Assembly (NCBI GenBank): GCA_964516635.1
Contig: CAZEZY010000004.1
Coordinates: 1-37,993, forward strand
Direction: 5' to 3'
Source: CAZEZY01 sp964516635
Lineage (GTDB): Bacteria > Pseudomonadota > Gammaproteobacteria > Burkholderiales > Burkholderiaceae_C
Length of the DNA stretch: 37,993 nt
Shown here: piece by piece, positions 7,609 to 14,645 of the stretch
Numbering within the stretch: the stretch's first letter is position 1
Layout: each line of letters opens with the position of its first letter
Notes under the pieces: model-generated
What the model was told of the DNA's origin: nothing
Databases searched by the model: none
Seen by the model: the letters and a program-made list of their open reading frames with translations, nothing else
Made by a program: the position numbers and the translations under genes

Positions 7609-8317
7609 CGGGCGTTTCCACAGGGGTGTCACGGACGGCCTCATGCAGCACGCCATCGTGCAGGCGCAGCGTGCGTTCGCATCGGGCGGCGAAGTCCATG
7701 TCGTGGGTGATGAGCAACAGGGTCGTCCCCATCTCGCGGTTCAAGGCAAACAGCAGGTCTCGAACCGACTCACCCGTCTGATCATCGAGGTTGCCCGTGG
7801 GTTCATCGGCCAGCAGCAGGCGTGGCCGGTGCACCAGGGCGCGGGCGATGGCCACCCGCTGCTGTTCGCCCCCCGACAGCTGGGCCGGTCGATGATCGCA
7901 TCGGTCGCCCAGACCCACACGCGCCAGCATCTGGGCAGCTGCCCGCCGGGCCTGGCGGTCACCGGCCATCTGCAAGGGGAGGGCCACGTTGTCCAGCGCG
8001 GTGAGGCTGGGCAACAGGTGAAAGCTCTGGAACACGATGCCCATGCGCTCACGCCGCAGATCGGCCAGGTCATCGGCGTTCAGCCTCCCCAGGTCCACGC
8101 CATCAACGCTCACGCGGCCCGACAATGGCCGCTCCAGACCCGCCAGCAACAGCATGAGGGACGACTTCCCGGAACCCGAAGGACCGCACACAGCGACGGT
8201 GCTGCCGGCCCTGACGGTGAGGTTGAGACCGCGCAAGACCGAAACGGTCTGCTGCCCCATGGGATATTGCAGATGAAGATTGACGACTTCAATCAGTGGT
8301 GGGCCCGTGTCACTCAT
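7592..8317 (-). CDS. ABC transporter ATP-binding protein, YbbA/LolD type
   Basis: A 241-residue nucleotide-binding subunit with every ABC motif: Walker A GPSGSGKSSL (about 45-54), Q-loop VFQSFHLLPSLTALDNVALPL, signature LSGGEQQRVAIARAL, Walker B RLLLADEPTG and the H-loop LLLITHDMDF. The E in ADEPTGNLDDQTGE is the catalytic base. It belongs to the MacB/LolD/YbbA group of type VII ABC systems and pairs with the overlapping permease gene downstream. The two genes overlap by 17 bp and are surely co-transcribed. The ribosome binding site before the ATG is weak. Neighbours suggest the YbbA-YbbP pair rather than LolCDE, since no second permease or outer-membrane lipoprotein receptor gene is present. 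Confidence 0.9.
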   Translation of the reverse strand: MSDTGPPLIEVVNLHLQYPMGQQTVSVLRGLNLTVRAGSTVAVCGPSGSGKSSLMLLLAGLERPLSGRVSVDGVDLGRLNADDLADLRRERMGIVFQSFHLLPSLTALDNVALPLQMAGDRQARRAAAQMLARVGLGDRCDHRPAQLSGGEQQRVAIARALVHRPRLLLADEPTGNLDDQTGESVRDLLFALNREMGTTLLLITHDMDFAARCERTLRLHDGVLHEAVRDTPVETPDAIPV

Positions 8318-8399
8318 GGCTTTGTGATGGGCAACCGCTCAGCAAGTTCCGTGAGCGGCACGATCATGCCGCTGACCGGCCAACTGCCACCCCGGGGGG

Positions 8400-8483
8400 G
8401 ACGACGAAAAATGGGAAGGCTGGGAATTCGACATCGTGGACACGGATGGGCAAACCCTCCACAAGGTCACGCTCACCGCCTGG
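8400..8483 (+). other. Coding-like remnant in an intergenic gap
   Basis: In the 155-bp gap between the sensor kinase and the ABC ATPase, one plus-strand frame translates as DEKWEGWEFDIVDTDGQ followed by TLHKVTLTAWG. It has protein-like composition and GC-rich third positions, but no start codon and an in-frame stop at 8373-8375. The reading becomes open through a run of seven G at 8394-8400, so a frameshift there may have cut a former gene. It could equally be chance. No function is proposed. Confidence 0.25.
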
Positions 8484-9840
8484 GGGGTTGAGGGGGGGGT
8501 GCCACCGGAAGGGTCAGGGTCACCGCCAGCCCTCCCAAAGAGGCGTCGCCCAGGGCCAGCGTCCCACCGGCGGGCTCGATGATGTCCCTTGCAATCGGCA
8601 ACCCCAGGCCCTGACCGGTCACTCGCTCGTCAAGCTTGACGCGCCGACCCATCACTTTCAGACGGTCTGCCGCAGCCAGTCCGGGGCCATCGTCTTCAAT
8701 CACCAGCCAGCATCGGTCAGCCTGTACCGTGGCCGACACCCGTATGCGCGATCGCGACCATTTCCAGGCGTTGTCCAGCAGGTTCCCCATGACCTCTTCC
8801 AGATCCTCCTGTTCAAGCCGGATGTGCAGCTGGTCAGGGATGTCCAGGGTCACGTGGCGTTCGCTTTCCGGATGAACTCTCCGCATGAGCAGATGCATCT
8901 GCTCCACCACGGGTTTCAAAGGCGTGAGGAGCCCAGACAACGTGACATGCCTTCCCGCATTGGCGCGGGCCAGGTTGCGGCGTACAAGCCCGTCGATCAG
9001 GTCCAGCCGTTGTCGCATCGACGCCGCCAGAGGCGTGTCGAGCGTATCGATGTCTGCCCGCAACACAGCCAGAGGGGTCTTGATGGCATGAGCCAGATCC
9101 GCCGCCTGGTCACGGGCCCTGGCCACCTGCCGGTCCTCGTGACTGAGCAGCTGGTTGATGGTCACGGCCAGCGGTTTCAGTTCCGCCGGAAGATCCTCGT
9201 TCACACGCTGGGCGCGACCTTCCCAGACGGCGGTGAGATCCTTCAGCATCACCCTCAGGGGATGCAGGCCGATGCGCATCTGGGCAGCAATCGATGTGCC
9301 GAGCAGCAGCAGCAGCCCCAGAATGCCGAGCGTGATGAGTTGGTCGAAGCGTCGCAACTCTTCCTCGATTTCATGGGTACGTCCGGCCACGATGAAGTGA
9401 AGCACGTCTTCATGGCCAGGCAGGGTCAGGTCCCTTTCGGCCAGTCGCATGTGCTGGCCCGCTTCGTTTTCCCAGTATCGGAAGATGGTGGAACCATCAG
9501 GGTTTCCCAGACTGAACGGGATTTCCTGATCCCACAATGAACGGGAACGCAACAGCACACCCCGAGCGCTCGAAATCTGCCAGTATGAGCCCGAATAAAT
9601 GCGGTCAAACCGCGGATCTCCGATGGGCCTTGAAAGCACCAGCTGGCCATCTGGTGTGGTGGCCGCTTCCGCGATCACCGTCTGAAGCACGGTTTTGAGC
9701 CGCTCGTCAAAACCACGCTCCACGGCCGCCTCGAATGCCCTCGACAGGCCCCAGCCGCCAACCACGAGTGTCAGTGCGAGGGACCCCAGGGCGGCCATCG
9801 TGAGTCGACGCTTCAGGCTGGCGGGCCGTCGCTGGGTCAT
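8473..9840 (-). CDS. Sensor histidine kinase, PhoQ-like
   Basis: A 455-residue membrane kinase. TM1 spans about residues 14-32, a periplasmic sensor region follows to about 165, and TM2 lies at about 168-188 (LITLGILGLLLLLGTSIAAQ). A short HAMP-like linker leads to the phosphoacceptor H251 in DLAHAIKTPLAVL, then the ATPase domain: N box GNLLDNAWKWSRS, G1 EDDGPGL and G2 GQGLGLPIARDI. The sequence HAIKTPLAVL and the N-box context are closer to PhoQ than to EnvZ or QseC. The gene overlaps the response regulator by 4 bp (ATGA), so it is the third gene of a PepSY-regulator-kinase operon. The signal is unknown; PhoQ proteins sense divalent cations, acid or cationic peptides. The C-terminus is proline-rich and includes an 8-base C run on the coding strand (8492-8499). 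Confidence 0.9.
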   Translation of the reverse strand: MTQRRPASLKRRLTMAALGSLALTLVVGGWGLSRAFEAAVERGFDERLKTVLQTVIAEAATTPDGQLVLSRPIGDPRFDRIYSGSYWQISSARGVLLRSRSLWDQEIPFSLGNPDGSTIFRYWENEAGQHMRLAERDLTLPGHEDVLHFIVAGRTHEIEEELRRFDQLITLGILGLLLLLGTSIAAQMRIGLHPLRVMLKDLTAVWEGRAQRVNEDLPAELKPLAVTINQLLSHEDRQVARARDQAADLAHAIKTPLAVLRADIDTLDTPLAASMRQRLDLIDGLVRRNLARANAGRHVTLSGLLTPLKPVVEQMHLLMRRVHPESERHVTLDIPDQLHIRLEQEDLEEVMGNLLDNAWKWSRSRIRVSATVQADRCWLVIEDDGPGLAAADRLKVMGRRVKLDERVTGQGLGLPIARDIIEPAGGTLALGDASLGGLAVTLTLPVAPPPQPPRR

Positions 9841-10505
9841 GCGTTTGCGTCAGCCGACAGCCTGTACCCTGCGCCCCGTACCGTGTGGATCAGTGGCACG
9901 CCCAGTTTTTTTCGAATCCGTGCCATCAGCACGTCAATCACGTTGCTGTCTCGGTCGGCATCGGTGTCATAGACGTGATCAAAGATCTCCGTGCGGCTGA
10001 CGATGCGGTCTTGATGGTGCAGCAGATACGCCAGCATGCGGGTTTCGTGCGGGGTCAGCGAGACCGTTTGTCCATGAATCGTGATGCGCTGGTCATGCGT
10101 GTTCATCCGCAGAGGCCCACAGGACAATTCCGGACTCACATGCCCGGTGCTGCGACGGATCAAGGCCCGCAGACGCACCACCACTTCGTCCATCTGAAAC
10201 GGTTTGGTCACGTAATCGTCAGCGCCGGCGTTGAAGGCGGAAAGCTTGTCAGACCAGCGAGAACGGGCCGTCAGCACCAGCACCGGGAAACGGGCGCCTT
10301 CACTGCGCAGCCGGTCCAGCACCGACACCCCGTCGAGCAGCGGCAAACCCAGATCCAGCACCATCGCGTCAATCGGGTCATTTTGACCCACAAACACGGC
10401 CTCGTTGCCATCAACCACGTGCTGAACCGCAAAGCCGGACTCGGTGAGGGCCTTGGACAGCCGGTCACCCAGTTCGCGATCGTCTTCAGCCAGCAGGATT
10501 TTCAT
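9837..10505 (-). CDS. OmpR/PhoB-family response regulator, PhoP-like
   Basis: A 222-residue two-component regulator. The receiver domain has acidic pocket AEDD (residues 6-9), phosphoacceptor D51 in MVLDLGLPLLDG, the switch Thr/Ser in LTARS and the conserved Lys in VTKPF. The C-terminal winged helix (about 125-218) contains VSLTPHETRMLAYLLHHQDRIVSRTEIFDHVYDTD and the recognition segment SNVIDVLMARIRKKLG. Its start overlaps the PepSY gene stop and its stop overlaps the kinase start, each by 4 bp. Likely targets are its own operon and the divergent BOF/ExoD/MipA genes, because a tandem-hexamer array with 11-bp phasing lies between them at 10945-10983. Confidence 0.93.
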   Translation of the reverse strand: MKILLAEDDRELGDRLSKALTESGFAVQHVVDGNEAVFVGQNDPIDAMVLDLGLPLLDGVSVLDRLRSEGARFPVLVLTARSRWSDKLSAFNAGADDYVTKPFQMDEVVVRLRALIRRSTGHVSPELSCGPLRMNTHDQRITIHGQTVSLTPHETRMLAYLLHHQDRIVSRTEIFDHVYDTDADRDSNVIDVLMARIRKKLGVPLIHTVRGAGYRLSADANA

Positions 10506-10903
10506 GGGAGCATGCGAGTGAGCGGGGAAGCCTGTCGGCGGGCAGCCTCGAGGCCACGACCTTCCGCCTGGAGCAGGTGCCCCGTTGTCGCATCGTAAAC
10601 CAGTTCGATCGTGTGGCCTCGGGGCGACAACAGATCGATCTCGTAGACCAGGCGACCTCGTTTGCTCTCCAGTTCAATTTCGATCACCTGGCCCAGAAAT
10701 TCGGCCTCCATCCGGCGAAGAATATCGGTCAGAGGGATCAGCGTCCCCGATCGGACCGCATCACGGGCCCAGTCATGGTCAGAAATCGGGGGCTTGTGCG
10801 GCGTGGTTTCCGCCGAAACATGCGCAGATCCGGTCTTCGATATGGGCAAGGCTGGGGTCGTCAGGGCCAGCAGCATCAGCAGCAAAGATGGAAGATCGGT
10901 CAT
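10502..10903 (-). CDS. Secreted PepSY-domain protein
   Basis: A 133-residue protein with an N-terminal hydrophobic signal segment (LPSLLLMLLALTTPALP), then a single PepSY domain: LIPLTDILRRMEAEF, GQVIEIELESKRGRLVYEIDLLSPRGHTIELVYDATTGHLL. PepSY domains in this genomic setting (first gene before a PhoPQ- or QseBC-like pair) are thought to act in the periplasm as modulators of the kinase or of proteases. The start chosen precedes the signal peptide; a longer frame exists upstream but would run into the divergent promoter region. The stop overlaps the regulator start (ATGA). No strong ribosome binding site is visible. Function beyond the domain is inferred from position. Confidence 0.8.
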   Translation of the reverse strand: MTDLPSLLLMLLALTTPALPISKTGSAHVSAETTPHKPPISDHDWARDAVRSGTLIPLTDILRRMEAEFLGQVIEIELESKRGRLVYEIDLLSPRGHTIELVYDATTGHLLQAEGRGLEAARRQASPLTRMLP

Positions 10904-10944
10904 GTCTTTGGGGCAGTTGGTCCCTGTGATTCTTTCGCATGAAG

Positions 10945-10983
10945 ATGAACGCGAGATGAACGACACGTTCACGATGAATTCAC
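10945..10983. promoter_or_regulatory. Four-half-site operator with 11-bp phasing, divergent PhoP-like boxes
   Basis: The gap between the PepSY operon and the BOF gene contains ATGAAC (10945), ATGAAC (10956), GTTCAC (10967) and ATTCAC (10978), each hexamer separated by exactly 5 bp. The first pair read on minus is GTTCAT-N5-GTTCAT, and the second pair on plus is GTTCAC-N5-ATTCAC. The whole is thus two back-to-back direct repeats centred at 10964. OmpR-family regulators bind tandem hexamers with 11-bp phasing; PhoP boxes are GTTTA-N6-GTTTA. Weak -10 candidates lie 10-11 bp outside each end (AAGAAT on minus at 10934-10929; TGAAAT on plus at 10995-11000). Confidence 0.7.
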
Positions 10984-11053
10984 GGTCCATGCGTTGAAAT
11001 CACGTCATCCCGTTTTTTTCGGGACTCATTCAACCCCTGCCAAGGAGCTTCTC

Positions 11054-11401
11054 ATGGTCTCTCCCATCCGCACCGTCCTGATTTCATTCACTCTGGTCAC
11101 ATCAGCGGCCTGGGCCCAGTCGTCCACCCCGCCTGTCACCCCCATCAACGACGTCCAGCGCGGCTCCATGGTGACCATCGAGGGCACCGTGGACCGCATT
11201 CTGGATACCGACGAGTTCCGAATCAGGGATTCGAGCGGCAGCATCCGTGTGGACGTCGGCTACCCCAACTTCGTGCCTGTCGCGGTGGGCGAAACCGTGC
11301 GTGTCACCGGTTTTGTGGACCGTGACCTGTTCAAGGAAATCTACGCTCGTGAGATCATTCATGCTGACGGCAAAGTCAGCCACCTTCAACGACGCGATTG
11401 A
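11054..11401 (+). CDS. BOF (bacterial OB-fold) periplasmic protein, YgiW/YdeI-like
   Basis: A 115-residue secreted protein. A signal peptide with predicted cleavage after AWA (FTLVTSAAWA-QSS) precedes a small OB-fold: GSMVTIEGTVDRILDTDEF, RIRDSSGSIRVDVG, GETVRVTGFVDRD, EIYAREIIHADG. This is the pattern of the YgiW/YdeI stress-tolerance family. An excellent ribosome binding site (AAGGAG at 11042-11047, six bases before ATG) fixes the start; an in-frame ATG 20 codons upstream is rejected. In E. coli ygiW is adjacent to qseBC, and here the gene is divergent from a PhoPQ-like pair, which supports regulation by that system. Ligand is unknown, though OB-folds of this family may bind small molecules or peptides. 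Confidence 0.85.
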   Translation: MVSPIRTVLISFTLVTSAAWAQSSTPPVTPINDVQRGSMVTIEGTVDRILDTDEFRIRDSSGSIRVDVGYPNFVPVAVGETVRVTGFVDRDLFKEIYAREIIHADGKVSHLQRRD

Positions 11402-11404
11402 TCC

Positions 11405-12016
11405 ATGTCTCTGCATCTGGCCAGGCGGTTTCACCGAGCTTCCCGACGGCATCAACGCCAGGAACGGGGGTTGAGTGTGCAAGATGTGCTGAGCCTGCAC
11501 GGTGAAGCCAGCACGCCCGTGATCTTGTTGATCATGGCCACCTGCTGCCTGATGCCCGTGGGCGGCATCGGCACCGTGCTCAGTTTTGCCATGGTGGCGA
11601 TCGCATGGCGCTGGTACCGTCAACAGGAAACCACGGTTTTGCCCAAGCGAATCTCGCGCGTCGAAATCAGTCAGAAATGGTCTCGGCGAATCCTCCGCGG
11701 TTTCGCACTGACTTACATGGTCACGGCTCGCTGGTTCAAGCCCCGATGGTCCGGCCTGACCCGACCGAATGTGCGATTCTGGTGGGCTCTCTGGATCGCC
11801 GCCATGGCTTTCCTGATTTTTTTGCCGATTCCCTTGGGCAACGTATTGCCTGGCTTGAGCCTGATGCTGTTCAGCCTTGGCTGGACTTACCGGGATGGTG
11901 TGGTCCTGGCTTTTTCACAGATCATGGGGCTGTGTGCCATGGCTTTTGCGGTGGCTTTCGGTCACGTGGCTCTGGCACTGGTCGGGCATGCATGGAGTTG
12001 GGTTGAAGCGCTGTGA
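11405..12016 (+). CDS. ExoD-like membrane protein (exopolysaccharide synthesis family)
   Basis: A 203-residue inner-membrane protein. It has a soluble N-terminus (SVQDVLSLHGEAS), a first hydrophobic pair (TPVILLIMATCCLMPVGGIGTVLSFAMVAIAWRWY), a basic linker with RWFKPRWSGL, and two C-terminal membrane segments with the family motif IPLGNVLPGLSLMLFSLGWTYRDGVVL. The topology and the P-I-P-x-G-N-x-x-P motif are those of ExoD family proteins, named for a Sinorhizobium exopolysaccharide and alkali-tolerance gene; their molecular role is unclear. It begins 3 bp after the BOF gene stop, so the two are co-transcribed. No ribosome binding site precedes the ATG; a GTG at 11477 is an alternative that would shorten it by 24 residues. 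Assignment rests on motif recognition. Confidence 0.75.
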   Translation: MSLHLARRFHRASRRHQRQERGLSVQDVLSLHGEASTPVILLIMATCCLMPVGGIGTVLSFAMVAIAWRWYRQQETTVLPKRISRVEISQKWSRRILRGFALTYMVTARWFKPRWSGLTRPNVRFWWALWIAAMAFLIFLPIPLGNVLPGLSLMLFSLGWTYRDGVVLAFSQIMGLCAMAFAVAFGHVALALVGHAWSWVEAL

Positions 12017-12091
12017 GCGTCGCGCTCGAAGGAACTGCTGTGCCTGACGGGCAATCTCAAGATCGTGTTGATCTACGAAAGAAGGCCTCTC

Positions 12092-12892
12092 ATGAAATCA
12101 CGATCACGCTGTCTGACGGGCTTGGCGACAGCCGCCACGCTGTTGTCTGCACAGGCCCAAGCGCAGGCGTTCGGCTTTTATCGTTCGCCCGTCACACCTG
12201 GCTTGAAGCAGGGTGGATCCGTGGGTCTGGCCGTTCTGAGCACCCGTGAATACCTGGGTTCGAACGAATCGCGGACGCTGATCGTTCCCACCTTGGACTA
12301 CCAGTGGGCCAACGGCGCGTTTGCCGGGCTAGGCAACGGCGGGGGGATCAACCTGTCCCGGCGGGCAGACCTGGCCTACGGACTACGGATCACCGCCGAT
12401 TTCGGACGTGACGAGACGCCATCTGGCGCGCTGTCCGGGATGGGTGGCATCCAGATGCGTCCTGAAATCGGGGGTTTCGCGAACTGGCACCTGACGGATC
12501 ACCTGTCACTGGCGTCATCCGTCCGGTATGGTTCGGGCAATGACCGGCAGGGGCTGGTGGTTGACTTGGGTTTGAACGTGAGCACCGCGCTGACGCCCGC
12601 ATGGCGCCTCAATGCGGGTGTGGCCAGTGCCTGGGCCAATCGGGCTTATCAGCAGTCGTTTTTCGGCGTGACGGCCGCCCAGGCCCTCAACACGGGCCAC
12701 GCCGCTTTCACCCCATCGGCCGGTTTGCGCGATCTTCGATTTGGCGTTGCAATCCGTTACGCCCTGGCGCCCAGCTGGACGGTCAGCGGCGGCTTGTCGC
12801 TGACCCGTCTGCTGGGTGATGCAAGAAACAGCCCGATCGTTCCCGAGACATCTTCCCTGTCGGGCACCGTCACCGCCAGCTACCGGTTCTGA
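12092..12892 (+). CDS. MipA/OmpV-family outer membrane protein
   Basis: A 266-residue outer-membrane beta-barrel. A signal peptide (GLATAATLLSAQAQA-QAF) is followed by alternating amphipathic strands typical of MipA/OmpV: GGSVGLAVLSTREYLGSNESRTLIVPTLDYQW, LAYGLRITADFGRDE, ADFG-type loops, and a C-terminal strand ending in aromatic F (TASYRF). Family members interact with murein-processing enzymes or mediate osmotic or antibiotic responses. AAGG lies about 7 bases before the chosen ATG, and a start 9 codons upstream is rejected for this reason. It follows the ExoD-like gene by 75 bp on the same strand and is probably part of the same regulon; related OmpV genes are often beside two-component systems. 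Confidence 0.88.
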   Translation: MKSRSRCLTGLATAATLLSAQAQAQAFGFYRSPVTPGLKQGGSVGLAVLSTREYLGSNESRTLIVPTLDYQWANGAFAGLGNGGGINLSRRADLAYGLRITADFGRDETPSGALSGMGGIQMRPEIGGFANWHLTDHLSLASSVRYGSGNDRQGLVVDLGLNVSTALTPAWRLNAGVASAWANRAYQQSFFGVTAAQALNTGHAAFTPSAGLRDLRFGVAIRYALAPSWTVSGGLSLTRLLGDARNSPIVPETSSLSGTVTASYRF

Positions 12893-12897
12893 TCGGT

Positions 12898-12910
12898 CTA
12901 TTTAAAATAG
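12898..12910 (+). promoter_or_regulatory. AT-rich palindrome, possible purE -10 region
   Basis: CTATTTAAAATAG is an interrupted inverted repeat (CTATTT, A, AAATAG) in an otherwise GC-rich 37-bp gap between mipA and purE. It contains TAAAAT, a 5-of-6 match to a -10 hexamer, about 22 bases before the purE ATG. No convincing -35 hexamer was found at 16-18 bp spacing. Confidence 0.3.
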
Positions 12911-12929
12911 CCCCTTTATTGGAGCAGCC

Positions 12930-13433
12930 ATGGGCACATCGGTGCAGGTGGGTGTGGTGATGGGGTCCCGCAGCGACTGGGACACCATGCAGCACGCCGT
13001 GGACATTCTCAAACAGTTTGGCGTGGCGCACGAAGCGCGGGTGGTCTCGGCGCACCGGATGCCCGACGACATGTTTGCCTATGCCGAAGCAGCGGGCCCG
13101 AGGGGCCTCAAGGCCATCGTGGCCGGTGCCGGTGGCGCCGCGCACCTGCCGGGCATGCTGGCCGCCAAAACCCCGGTGCCCGTGCTCGGTGTGCCCGTTC
13201 AGACCCAGGCCCTGTCCGGCGTGGATTCGCTGCACAGCATCGTGCAGATGCCCAAGGGCGTGCCCGTGGCCACCTTTGCGATTGGCCCGGCGGGTGCGGC
13301 CAATGCGGCCCTGTTCGCGGTGGCCATGCTCGCCAATGAAGACCCCGACCTGCGCCAGCGGCTGCTGGCCTTTCGTGCCGCTCAGACCGAAGCGGCCCGC
13401 GCCATGGTGGTACCCCCCCAGGAGGCCCCATGA
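12930..13433 (+). CDS. purE: N5-carboxyaminoimidazole ribonucleotide mutase (PurE class I)
   Basis: A 167-residue cytosolic enzyme of purine synthesis that converts N5-CAIR, made by PurK, to CAIR. Diagnostic segments are present: MGSRSDWDTM (phosphate/substrate loop), SAHRMPDDMFAYAEAA with the catalytic His, AGAGGAAHLPGMLAAKT and GVPVQTQALSGVDSLHSIVQMPKGVPVATFAIG. The SAHR sequence and the neighbouring purK mark class I rather than the vertebrate-type class II enzyme. GGAG lies about 6 bases before the ATG. Its stop overlaps the purK start by 4 bp (ATGA), so the pair is translationally coupled. Confidence 0.97.
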   Translation: MGTSVQVGVVMGSRSDWDTMQHAVDILKQFGVAHEARVVSAHRMPDDMFAYAEAAGPRGLKAIVAGAGGAAHLPGMLAAKTPVPVLGVPVQTQALSGVDSLHSIVQMPKGVPVATFAIGPAGAANAALFAVAMLANEDPDLRQRLLAFRAAQTEAARAMVVPPQEAP

Positions 13434-14644
13434 GCCGCAAAACCATACTCCCCGGCCAACTGATGCCCAGTGGTCAACTCGCCACCCTGGGTGTGATGGG
13501 CGGCGGCCAGCTGGGTCGCATGTTCGTGCAGGCGGCCCAGGAAATGGGCTACTTCACCGCCGTGCTCGACGCCGACCCGGCCAGCCCTGCCGGGCTGGTG
13601 AGCCACTACCACATCGACACGCCCTACGACGACGAGCAGGGGCTGGCCCAGCTGATGCAGCGCTGCGAAGCCATCACCACCGAATTCGAGAACGTGCCCG
13701 CCCCGGCGTTGATGACCCTGGGCGCACACCGGCCCGTGGCACCTGGTGCCCACGCGGTGGCCGTGGCGCAGGACCGCATTGCCGAGAAGGCGCACTTCGT
13801 GGCCTGCGCCCAGGCCGGTGGGGTGGGCCCTGCGCCCTACGCCGCGATCGAAACCGAAGCGCTGCTGAACGCCGTGCCCGATGACTTGTTGCCTGGCATC
13901 CTGAAAACCGCCCGCCTGGGCTACGACGGCAAGGGCCAGGCACGGGTGAAAGACCGCGCCGAACTGGCCACCGCCTGGAACCAGATGGGCCGCGTGCCTT
14001 GCGTGCTGGAAAAGCGGCTGCCTCTGAAAAGCGAGCTGTCGGTCATCGTGGCGCGCGGTGCCGATGGTCAGCTGGTGCACTTCCCGCCTCAACGCAACCT
14101 GCACCGCGACGGCATACTCGCCGTGACCGAGGTGTTCGAGGGCAACCTGCCTGCTGCGCTGGCACAGCAGGCCGTGGCCGCCACCACCGCCATTGCGCAC
14201 CAGCTCAACTACGTGGGCGTGCTGTGCGTGGAATACTTCGTCATCGACGACGGCAGCGAACACGGCGCGCTGGTGGTCAACGAAATGGCGCCACGCCCGC
14301 ACAACAGTGGCCACTACACGCTCAACGCCTGTGACGTGTCGCAATTCGAGTTGCAGGTGCGCGCCATGGCCGGCCTGCCCCTGGTGCAGCCGCGCCAGCA
14401 CAGCCCGGCGGTGATGCTGAACCTGCTGGGCGATCTGTGGTTCAACGACGCCGGCCAACCTCGCACACCCGACTGGGCCGCCGTGCTGGCACTGCCTGGC
14501 ACCCATCTGCACCTGTACGGCAAGCTCAGTGCCCGCGCTGGCCGAAAGATGGGCCACCTGAATGTCACGGGCCCCAGCGTGGCTGCGGTACAGGCCACGG
14601 CGCAGCAGGCAGCCCACCTGCTGGGCGTGGCCCCTTGGGCCTGA
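13430..14644 (+). CDS. purK: N5-carboxyaminoimidazole ribonucleotide synthase
   Basis: A 404-residue ATP-grasp enzyme that carboxylates AIR with bicarbonate and ATP to give N5-CAIR, the substrate of PurE. Visible family features are the N-terminal nucleotide fold (LATLGVMGGGQLGRMFVQAAQEMGY), TTEFENVPAPAL, the ATP-grasp lysine region GILKTARLGYDGKGQARV, LEKRLPLKSELSVIVARG, and the metal-binding Glu/Asn block NEMAPRPHNSGHYTLNAC. A strong AGGAGG lies just before the ATG at the end of purE. The Sua5-type gene follows after one intervening base, so the operon continues as purE-purK-sua5. Confidence 0.97.
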   Translation: MSRKTILPGQLMPSGQLATLGVMGGGQLGRMFVQAAQEMGYFTAVLDADPASPAGLVSHYHIDTPYDDEQGLAQLMQRCEAITTEFENVPAPALMTLGAHRPVAPGAHAVAVAQDRIAEKAHFVACAQAGGVGPAPYAAIETEALLNAVPDDLLPGILKTARLGYDGKGQARVKDRAELATAWNQMGRVPCVLEKRLPLKSELSVIVARGADGQLVHFPPQRNLHRDGILAVTEVFEGNLPAALAQQAVAATTAIAHQLNYVGVLCVEYFVIDDGSEHGALVVNEMAPRPHNSGHYTLNACDVSQFELQVRAMAGLPLVQPRQHSPAVMLNLLGDLWFNDAGQPRTPDWAAVLALPGTHLHLYGKLSARAGRKMGHLNVTGPSVAAVQATAQQAAHLLGVAPWA

Positions 14645-14645
14645 C

